DNA of 11,316 nucleotides from an uncultured Olsenella sp. (GTDB taxonomy: Bacteria > Actinomycetota > Coriobacteriia > Coriobacteriales > Atopobiaceae). The stretch spans positions 1 through 11,316 of the forward strand of contig CAUGFC010000061.1 of assembly GCA_959598545.1 (NCBI GenBank), written 5' to 3'. The position numbers were made by a program, and so were the translations under genes. The notes beneath the pieces are model-generated. The model made no database searches, was not told the DNA's origin, and saw only the letters and a list, made by a program, of their open reading frames with translations. Shown piece after piece: positions 4,571-11,316 of this stretch (positions are counted from its first letter, which is position 1; the number at the start of each line of letters is the position of its first letter).

Positions 4571-7500
4571 CGCACCGAAGGCGTAGCGGGCGACCAGCGG
4601 CTCGTCGGGCGCGTCCGGGTCCGCGCGCTCCACGCACACGAATGCGCACTCGACCCGATCGAAGCCCTCGGCGAGAAGGACACCGGCGTAGAACTCCGCC
4701 TGCATCGCGTGGCGCTCGCGGACCCCATCGGGGCTGAGCCCCGCGTCGCCCGTCTTGTAGTCGACCACGAGCGCCGTGCGCGCCGCCTCGTCGGTGCACA
4801 GCAGGTCCATCGCGCCCTCCAGGTAGTCGCCGTGGGGAGAGTCCAGCTGCGGCTGGAAGAACGGCACCTCGGCCCGCACGAGCGGCCACGACAGCGCCTC
4901 GGCGCGGACGGACGAGCGCTCCCAGCGCGCGAGCGCGTCCCTCAGGCGCCCCTCCGCGCGCGGCGAGAGGTGCCAGCGGCGCACCTGCGACCGCACGCGC
5001 GCCTCGTCGGCTGCGCGCCCGGACTCCACCATGGCCTGGGCGAGCTCGTGGAAGGCAGACCCGAGGTTCGTGGCGCGGTCCGCGTCCTCGGCGTCCGCCT
5101 CGCCCGCGGCCTCCGCCGCACGCTGTTCGCGCGTGGGCGCGGGCGGGGGCGCAAGCTGGGCGTGGACGCTCGAGTAGCTGAAGACTCCCTCGCGGGCGCG
5201 CCAGTGGCCCGTGGGTGGGGCGGCGGGCGCCGCCATCTCGTAGAGGGCGAACGTCCCGAGACTCGTCTCCCCCGCAGCCGTCTCCTCGCCCGCGACGCAC
5301 AGGCGCACCGCGTCCGCCGCGCGCGTGGGGAGCGGACCGTCGAAGCCCTCGAGCGTGCCGCCGGAGCTCGCCGTGACGGCCTTGTCGGCGCCCCTGCCCT
5401 CGATGCTCACCTCGACGCAGCGTAGGCGCGCGGGGGCGCTGCCGCCGTAGTCGAGCTCGGTCTCCCCCGCCCTCGCGGCGCATGCGTCGCCGAGAAGCGC
5501 CTCGAGCGTCCCGGCGGCGAGCGCCGAAGACGGCACGCCCTCCTTGCCGCTCGCGGCGCTGACGCCCAGGACGAGCGCCTCGCGGGCGCGCGTCATGGCA
5601 ACGTAGAGCAGCCGCGCGCGCTCGCGCGCGTCGGCCGCCGCGTCCTCGGCGCGCAGGGCCGCGTAGCGCGCCGCGAGCGGCATGGCCTCCCAGCCTCCCG
5701 CGCCGGGCTCCAGCTCCTCGGCGTCGATCTCGCCGAGGAGCGCGGAGAGCTTGCGCTCGTCGTCGCGAGGGCGAAGCACGAAGGAGCGCCCGCCGCCGCG
5801 CAGCGGCCCGAGCGCCAGCGTGGCGTCGGATTGCGGGCGAGACCAGCACTCGGCAACCGCGCAGACGCCGAACTCGAGGCCCTTGGAGGCATGGATCGTC
5901 ATCACGCGGACCGTGCCGTCGCCCGCGGCGCCGTCGTCTCCCGCGAGCGAGGCGGGCGGCACCTTCGCCACCCGGAGCCACGCGTCGAACTCCGTCGCCG
6001 CGCGCGCGGCGCCGAGCCCGAGGTCCTCGGTGAGGTCGCGCACGTAGCGCACCGCCGCGAGCACGTTGGCCGCGCGGGCGCGGCCCTCCGTCCCCTCGGC
6101 CTCCAGGCGGGCGAGCCAGCCCGAGTCGCGCACCACGTCCAGGCACACGTCGGCCACCCCGCGCCAGCGCACCTGCTCGAGTGCCCGGCCGAGCACCTCG
6201 TGCGCCCGCGCGAGCCTCATCGACGGCTCGTGACCGCCGTAGAACTCCATCGTGGCCATGCCACGGTCGATCGCGCGCTTCGTGGGCGCGTCGAGCTTCT
6301 CCTGGGCCCGCGACCCCAGCTCGCAGAAGTCGTTGGCGTCGAGCCCGAACATCTCGCTCGCCAGCAGCGGGAAGAGGCCCGACTGCGTGTCGGCGAGGTT
6401 CGCCAGGGCGTGCAGCAGGGCGCACATGACCTTGACCTCGTCGGTCGAGGTGAACGTGGAGCCTCCCGTCACCACGCACTCCATCCCGCGCGCGCGGATC
6501 GCGTCGATGTAGAGCTCGGCGTTGGTCGTCACGCCCAGCAGCAGCGCCATGTCGCCGGCGCGCTCGCCATGGGCGCGGTAGGTCGCGAGGGCGTCCGCAA
6601 CCTGCGCCGCCATCGTCGCGACCTGGTGCCTGCTCGGGCGGCCGGCCACGCCGCACCCGGAGCACACCTCGACGTCGATGCGCGGGAGGTCGTGCGCCCG
6701 ATACCCGTCCGTGCGCGTGGGACAGTCGCCGAGGTGCATGAAGCCCTCGAGCACGCCGGGGGCGGTGCCGTCGCCGCCCGTGCACACGCGCTCCACGAGC
6801 GCGAGCACGTCCGCGTGGCTGCGGTAGTTGGTGTCGAGGCGGACGGTCCCGGCCTCGTCGACCTTCTCGCCGTGCGCCCGGAAGACCCCGACGTCGGCGC
6901 CGCGGAAGCGGTAGATCGACTGCTGGGCGTCCCCGACCGTGCACAGATGCGCGCCGTCGCCCCCGGCGAGAAGCCCGATGAGCTCGAGCTGCGTCTCGTC
7001 GGTGTCCTGGAACTCGTCCACCATGACGAGGCGGAACCGTCCCGCGTAGTCATGGCGCACCTCGGCCTTGTCCCGCACGGCGAGAAGCGCCTCGCGCACG
7101 AGGTCGTTGTTGTCCAGGCAGCGCTCGGCAGCCTTGAGCTCGCGGTAGCGGAGCTCGACGCGGCGGGCGAGCTCGAGGAGCGCACCCGCGTGCGGCGCGG
7201 CGACGCAGAAGCGGGCCTCGGCCAGGGCGAGGGCCCGTGCGGCCTTGGCGGATTTGACGGCCTCCTTGAGCGCCCCGCTCGCGGTGGGCATGGCCATGCC
7301 CTCGAGCAGCTCGCGGACCGCCTCGGGGGTGCGCTCGCGCAGCGGGAGGCGCGCGAAGTCGCGCAGCGCCTCGAGCGCGGGCTCGACCTTGCCCCGCGCG
7401 GCGGGTGTGAGCGTGCAGGCGCCGAGCTCCTCCATGCGCATGGCGAACGCGTCCAGCGCCTCGCGCAGCGAGTCCGCGCCAATGGCCTCGGGCGAGAGCG

Positions 7501-8086
7501 AGCCCACGCCCCCGGCGCACGAGGCGCCGGCCTCCACCAGCGTCTCCACGAGGCCCATGGCGCCCGTGTAGCCGCTCTTGCCCCGCATGCCCAGGCCGTA
7601 CTCGGCGAGGGCGGGCGCGAACGCGTCGTCGGAGCGCGCGGCACGCATGACCTCGTCCATGGCGCGGTCGAACAGCGCCGTCTGCGCCGAGTCCGCCACC
7701 ACGGCAAACGCCGGGTCGAGTCCCAGGTCGAGGGCATGACGGCGCAGAATGCGGGAGCACATCCCATGGATCGTGGAGATCCAGGCGTCGTCGACGGCCA
7801 GGGCCTGCTCGACGAGGCCGGCCGAGCGCAGGGTCCTTCTCGTCCGCTCCTTGATCTCACGCGCAGCGGCCTCGGTGAAGGTGATGACGAGCACCTGGTC
7901 GAGGCCGTCCAGAAACGGGGCGCCGCCCGGGCCGGAGCCGGGCGAGAGCGCCCAAGCGATGCGCTGGGTGAGGGTGAAGGTCTTGCCCGAGCCGGCGCCC
8001 GCCTCCACAAAGAGGGGCGCGTCGAGGGTCGTGGCGATCGTGCGCTGACGGTCGTTCAGGTCTGAGAGGTCAAGCGTTCCGCTCAC
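4568..8086 (-). CDS. addA: AddA-type helicase-nuclease subunit (UvrD/RecB superfamily)
   Basis: 1172 aa from GTG at 8086-8084; AGGAGG lies about eight bases upstream, inside addB. The complete SF1A helicase set is present: Walker A EAGAGSGKT (28-36), Ia ITFTEAAAREIKER (68-81), ISTIHGMCSRILR (103-115), Walker B VDEFQDTD (356-363), III TVGDAQQSIYRFRGAD (383-398), IV LDTNYRSH (417-424), V VRVMTIHASKGLEF (726-739) and VI LLYVAMTRAREAL (826-838). The C-terminal RecB-type nuclease has GSAFHEL with His1013, EGAMDLL with Asp1094, VVDYKTG with Asp1109 and Lys1111, and QAEFYAG (Gln1129, Tyr1133). Both activities therefore look intact. It works with AddB to unwind and resect double-strand-break ends for RecA loading. 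It starts inside the addB stop (GTGA overlap), so it is coupled. Length is close to Bacillus AddA (about 1230 aa). Oddity: an extra CxxC pair at 485-488 (EVCSGCGV). Confidence 0.95.
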   Translation of the reverse strand: MSGTLDLSDLNDRQRTIATTLDAPLFVEAGAGSGKTFTLTQRIAWALSPGSGPGGAPFLDGLDQVLVITFTEAAAREIKERTRRTLRSAGLVEQALAVDDAWISTIHGMCSRILRRHALDLGLDPAFAVVADSAQTALFDRAMDEVMRAARSDDAFAPALAEYGLGMRGKSGYTGAMGLVETLVEAGASCAGGVGSLSPEAIGADSLREALDAFAMRMEELGACTLTPAARGKVEPALEALRDFARLPLRERTPEAVRELLEGMAMPTASGALKEAVKSAKAARALALAEARFCVAAPHAGALLELARRVELRYRELKAAERCLDNNDLVREALLAVRDKAEVRHDYAGRFRLVMVDEFQDTDETQLELIGLLAGGDGAHLCTVGDAQQSIYRFRGADVGVFRAHGEKVDEAGTVRLDTNYRSHADVLALVERVCTGGDGTAPGVLEGFMHLGDCPTRTDGYRAHDLPRIDVEVCSGCGVAGRPSRHQVATMAAQVADALATYRAHGERAGDMALLLGVTTNAELYIDAIRARGMECVVTGGSTFTSTDEVKVMCALLHALANLADTQSGLFPLLASEMFGLDANDFCELGSRAQEKLDAPTKRAIDRGMATMEFYGGHEPSMRLARAHEVLGRALEQVRWRGVADVCLDVVRDSGWLARLEAEGTEGRARAANVLAAVRYVRDLTEDLGLGAARAATEFDAWLRVAKVPPASLAGDDGAAGDGTVRVMTIHASKGLEFGVCAVAECWSRPQSDATLALGPLRGGGRSFVLRPRDDERKLSALLGEIDAEELEPGAGGWEAMPLAARYAALRAEDAAADARERARLLYVAMTRAREALVLGVSAASGKEGVPSSALAAGTLEALLGDACAARAGETELDYGGSAPARLRCVEVSIEGRGADKAVTASSGGTLEGFDGPLPTRAADAVRLCVAGEETAAGETSLGTFALYEMAAPAAPPTGHWRAREGVFSYSSVHAQLAPPPAPTREQRAAEAAGEADAEDADRATNLGSAFHELAQAMVESGRAADEARVRSQVRRWHLSPRAEGRLRDALARWERSSVRAEALSWPLVRAEVPFFQPQLDSPHGDYLEGAMDLLCTDEAARTALVVDYKTGDAGLSPDGVRERHAMQAEFYAGVLLAEGFDRVECAFVCVERADPDAPDEPLVARYAFGA

Positions 8087-11000
8087 TTCCGCAGCCTCCT
8101 CTCACAGTTGAGCACCGGGCAGAACTGGCAGGCCTCCGCGTCGAGCGGGTCGGCCTCGATGTCACCGGCCATGAGGCGCTCCATCTTGCGGGCGATGGCC
8201 TCCTCGCTGGCGTCGAGCAGTGCCTCGACGCCGCCCACGTCGTCGCGTCCGAAGGACTCGCCCCGCGGCACCGACACGGACGCGAGCCGCTTGCGCGAGA
8301 GCCGCCGCTCGCCGAAGACCACGTCCGCGAGGTTCTCGTCCACGGCGCCGGCGAGGGCGTGCGCCCCCTTGGTGCAGAGGTAGAGGGCCGCACGGACCGT
8401 GAGGTCCGGGAAGGCGCGCCGCACGACCTGGGCGTATATGAGCGACTGCACGCGCCGGGGCAGCGAGAAGGACCCGCCCGGGCGACCCGACGGGAAGGCG
8501 TCGTACTCCTTGGCGAAGCCGACGTCGGACTTGTGCTTGTAGTCGATGACGGCGACCTGCCCGTGGGCGTCCACGTCGATCCGGTCGACCGTGCCCGTGA
8601 GCAGGACGCCTGCGTACTCGACCTTCGGCGCACCGCCGCGGCCGAAGCCCCACTCGAAGAAGCGGGGCTCGAAGCCCGTGAGCACGCCCCGCTCGAAGTC
8701 GAGCAGCGACCCCAGGTCGCGGCGGAGCCCCTCGAGCTGGCCGAGCTCGCGCGCGAGGTGCGGGACGAGCGCCTGGGGCAGGGGCCTGCGCCCGCCGACG
8801 AGCTGGTACTGGTGGGAGAGGTGGGCGTCGAACTCCTCCTCGAGCACCGCGCGGGCCTCCTCCGGGTCCGCACCGCCCTCGCCGGCGGACGCCGCGGAGC
8901 CCGGCAGGCGCTCGCCCGGCGCCTCCTGGGCGCGAGCCAGCAGGCGGCCGACCTCCTCGCGGTAGTCCTCCCGCTGCATCGCGTCGGCATGCGCGGAGCG
9001 CAGGTCGGCGAGCGCATGCCCGCCCTCGAGGCGCTCCCGCGCGCGGGCGACGAGCTCGGAGCGGCTCACCTCCAGCACGCGGTGGGCGAAGGTGCCCATC
9101 TCGGCGCCCGTGAAGCCGGCGTCGGCGTCGCGCAGGCGCAGGCGGCGCAGGCTGAACCACTTGTAGGGGCACTCGAGGTAGCTCTCTATCTGGGACGCGG
9201 AGAGCAGCGGGCGCGTGGTCTCCGGGGACATCCCCTCGGGTGGCGGCGAGACGAGCGCGCGCTCCCGCGCGTCGATGCGCCCCGCGGCCGACGGGGTCTC
9301 GACGCCCGCGACGGACGCGGGCCGGCCCGTCGGCGCGGCGTTCTCGGAGAGCAAGGCCTCCGAGCGCGTGAGGACGTTCCCCTCGCCCAGCGCGAGGGCG
9401 GTCTTCTCTGCCCCCGCCTCGGCACCCAGCCCGTAGCAGGCGAGGACCTCGGAGAGCATGACGGAGGGATAGCACTCGCGGCCGTCCGCGCCGAAGAGCG
9501 TGCGCTCCAGCGCGAGCACCCTACGGGGCACGCGGGCAACGGCCGAGAAGCGCGCGCGCTCGAGCTCCATGGCCCCCGGCGGCTCCTCGACGCCCCAGGC
9601 GCGCAGGACGTGGGAGCGCACGTCGTCCCGCTCGGAGACGGCGGCCTCGACCGAGGTCTGCCCGAGCACGAGCAGGGCGTCCGCGGAGGCGGGGGCGAGG
9701 CGGCTCGCGACGGTGGGGTCGTATATCCGGACCATGACCCGCGCGCCCTCGGCCAGGCGCTCCGGGCGCAGCACGACGCCCGCGCGCCCGAGGGCGGCCT
9801 CTGCCAGCCCCACGAGCTCCGCGAGGGACACGGCTCCGGGCTGCTCCGGGTCCGCCGTGACACCGAGCTCCTTCAGGGAGCGCGCGACGTCGAGCACCGC
9901 GCCCAGGGCCATGACCGCCTCGCGCGCGGCGGGAGACTCGAGGGCGTCCCCTTGCGTATAGGGCACGAGCAGCTTGGACGCGGCCGAGCCCAGCCTCCCT
10001 CGCAGCAGCTCGCGCGTAGCGGCGGCGACCTCGGGCGAGACGACGCGCTCGGAGCGCAGCTGACCCAGGAGCACGGGCGGCACGAGCAGGCGGTTGGCAC
10101 GCCACTCCGCGTCCAGGCGGCGGGCGCGTGCGGCGTCCATGTGAGATATGTCGGAGATCAGGAAGTCGGAGAGCTCGCGCGGGGGCCACCAGGACATGTC
10201 CCGCAGCTCAACGCGGACGGTGCCGGCGCGCGGGGCGTCCGGGACCGGCTCCGCGGCGGGCCAGGTCCGGGCCAGCTCGGCGAGCCGGGCGACGCTGCGG
10301 GCGTAGCCGAGGAAGGCACGGCCCGACTCCAGCTCCGCCATGGGGCGCGTGAGCTGGGCACGGACGGAGACGCCCCGGGCGGCGAGGCGCGGCGACAGCT
10401 CGCGCCAGGCGCGCGACACGTCCGGCGCGGCCACGACGACGTCCGTGCAGCCCTCCTCGACGAGCCCCGTCACCGCCCGGCAGACGAGTTCGGGCTCGGC
10501 GGAGGGGCCGGACGGCAGGATCATGCGCACCGCGCCCGTGGGCTCGAGCGGCCGCTCGACGGGACGGAAGAGCGTGCCGAGAAGACCGGAGAGCTCCTCG
10601 GCTCGTCGCGCGTCGCGCCCGGCGGCACCGGTCTCGACCACGGCGACGTCGAACACCTCGGAGAGCCCCTCGACGAGGGCGCGCTCGGCGCGGGCCATGT
10701 GCGGGAAGCCCGCGAAGGTCACCGGCGGGACGGCGACGCCGGCGGCGGCGAGGACGCGCGGCAGCTCGGCCATCACCTCGCAGGTCTCGACGAGGCCTGC
10801 GGCTCGCAGGTCGTCGCCCAGGCTAGCCACGAGCGCGACCAGCGCGCGCTCCGCCTCGGTCGTGCCCTCCGGAGCAGCATCCCCCGCCTCGGCGAGCCAT
10901 GGCAGGCCCGTGCGCGAGAGGTCGGCGAGCAGCGCCGCGGCGCCGGGCGTGTCGGTGAGCGGCGTGCCCGGCCGGCGACAGGCGCGCTCGAGCGCACGCG

Positions 11001-11271
11001 CCGCCAGCAGGTCGCGCGAGAGGCCGTCGGCGGGGCGGCGGCCGTCTCCCCAGACCTCCCAGCGCTCGGTCGCCCAGGCGGCGGGCGTGCTCACGGTGAC
11101 GCCGAGCGAGAGGCCCTGCCCGGCCAGCGCGCGCTGAACGTCGAGCGCCTGTGCGAAGCTCGGAACGAGCACGACCGCCCGCCCGCACGTGGCCAGCGCA
11201 TCCCGCACCCGGGACAGGAGCTCGGGCGAGGCTAGCTGCTCGTCTGTTGCTGTGAGGACGCTCGGCGGCAT
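8083..11271 (-). CDS. addB: AddB-type subunit: inactive helicase fold plus PD-(D/E)XK nuclease with Fe-S cysteines
   Basis: 1062 aa from ATG at 11271-11269, with GGGAG a few bases upstream. The N-terminal half has the helicase-like fold (AVVLVPSFAQALDVQRALAG near 32-51) but no G-x-G-K-T Walker A, so it should not hydrolyse ATP. The C-terminal nuclease begins SASQIESYLECPYKWF (about 691-706) and continues GTFAHRVLE (His730), GTVDRIDV (Asp896), VAVIDYKHK (Asp910, Lys912) and VQSLIYAQVV (Gln942, Tyr946). Cys701 with Cys1048, Cys1051 and Cys1056 (ACQFCPVLNC) form the Fe-S staple known in AddB; here the last spacing is CxxCx4C, while Bacillus AddB has CxxCx5C. It is the first gene of the addBA operon and overlaps addA by four bases. 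It acts in the cytoplasm, where the degenerate helicase half of AddB is the Chi-recognising part in studied relatives. Confidence 0.93.
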   Translation of the reverse strand: MPPSVLTATDEQLASPELLSRVRDALATCGRAVVLVPSFAQALDVQRALAGQGLSLGVTVSTPAAWATERWEVWGDGRRPADGLSRDLLAARALERACRRPGTPLTDTPGAAALLADLSRTGLPWLAEAGDAAPEGTTEAERALVALVASLGDDLRAAGLVETCEVMAELPRVLAAAGVAVPPVTFAGFPHMARAERALVEGLSEVFDVAVVETGAAGRDARRAEELSGLLGTLFRPVERPLEPTGAVRMILPSGPSAEPELVCRAVTGLVEEGCTDVVVAAPDVSRAWRELSPRLAARGVSVRAQLTRPMAELESGRAFLGYARSVARLAELARTWPAAEPVPDAPRAGTVRVELRDMSWWPPRELSDFLISDISHMDAARARRLDAEWRANRLLVPPVLLGQLRSERVVSPEVAAATRELLRGRLGSAASKLLVPYTQGDALESPAAREAVMALGAVLDVARSLKELGVTADPEQPGAVSLAELVGLAEAALGRAGVVLRPERLAEGARVMVRIYDPTVASRLAPASADALLVLGQTSVEAAVSERDDVRSHVLRAWGVEEPPGAMELERARFSAVARVPRRVLALERTLFGADGRECYPSVMLSEVLACYGLGAEAGAEKTALALGEGNVLTRSEALLSENAAPTGRPASVAGVETPSAAGRIDARERALVSPPPEGMSPETTRPLLSASQIESYLECPYKWFSLRRLRLRDADAGFTGAEMGTFAHRVLEVSRSELVARARERLEGGHALADLRSAHADAMQREDYREEVGRLLARAQEAPGERLPGSAASAGEGGADPEEARAVLEEEFDAHLSHQYQLVGGRRPLPQALVPHLARELGQLEGLRRDLGSLLDFERGVLTGFEPRFFEWGFGRGGAPKVEYAGVLLTGTVDRIDVDAHGQVAVIDYKHKSDVGFAKEYDAFPSGRPGGSFSLPRRVQSLIYAQVVRRAFPDLTVRAALYLCTKGAHALAGAVDENLADVVFGERRLSRKRLASVSVPRGESFGRDDVGGVEALLDASEEAIARKMERLMAGDIEADPLDAEACQFCPVLNCERRLRK

Positions 11272-11303
11272 GGGGTCTCCCGACGTGAGGTTCTTCTCGT
11301 CAC

Positions 11304-11309
11304 ATCCTA
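11304..11309 (-). promoter_or_regulatory. Possible -10 box of the addBA operon
   Basis: On the minus strand TAGGAT fits the TAnnnT pattern of a -10 element, about 32 bases before the addB ATG. The -35 would lie outside the window, so the promoter cannot be confirmed. CGAGAAG (complement of 11293-11299) falls just downstream, near the expected transcript start. Confidence 0.3.
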
Positions 11310-11316
11310 CCCTACC

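Noticed and set aside
8359..11235. Very long plus-strand open frame (958 codons) opposite addB, with similar long ones opposite addA (5831-8065) and the permease (111-1541)
   Set aside because: The translations are dominated by Arg, Gly, Ala, His and Glu without recognisable domains. They are mirror frames of genuine genes in GC-rich DNA, where stop codons are rare.

Overview
The window is very GC-rich (roughly 70% by eye) and densely coded. The gene set suggests a Coriobacteriia-type actinobacterium (Olsenella/Atopobiaceae-like). The reasons are high GC together with an AddAB-type recombination nuclease (AddB without a helicase Walker A motif) instead of the AdnAB pair typical of most Actinobacteria, and small Firmicutes-style envelope-stress transporter modules. 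This placement is inference from protein style, not from any database search.

Layout from left to right. (1) Bases 1-106 hold the last 34 codons of an unknown plus-strand gene with a hydrophilic tail. It converges on (2) a minus-strand FtsX/BceB-like permease (117-1514), which lacks the large extracellular domain and has no ATPase gene beside it. (3) Across a 220-bp divergent spacer lies a plus-strand XRE-type regulator with two C-terminal membrane helices (1735-2145). (4) A 372-bp gene-free stretch (2146-2517) carries a hairpin, an array of about six degenerate 25-bp repeats centred on GATTC with helically phased spacing, and a good sigma-70-like promoter overlapped by GTGTA/TACAC half-sites. 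(5) That promoter drives a three-gene operon: a YtrA-type GntR repressor (TTG start, 2518-2886), an ABC ATPase (2934-3812) and an ABC-2 permease (3812-4537). A perfect 12-bp REP-like hairpin sits between the repressor and the ATPase. (6) Converging from the right on the minus strand is the addB-addA operon (11271 down to 4568), encoding both subunits of a helicase-nuclease for double-strand-break end processing; the two genes overlap by four bases (GTGA).

How the parts work together: the GntR-ATPase-permease operon is most likely a self-repressed export or cell-envelope-stress module of the YtrABC type. The XRE/permease pair is a second, incomplete envelope-related module, with an anchored regulator divergent from an orphan permease. 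AddAB is a housekeeping DNA-repair machine and seems functionally unrelated. I see no tRNA, rRNA, CRISPR array, integrase or transposase. The most unusual signals are in the non-coding DNA: the phased repeat array, the intra-operon REP-like hairpin, and a heptamer (CGAGAAG/CTTCTCG) that is strongly over-represented on both strands, in coding and non-coding DNA.
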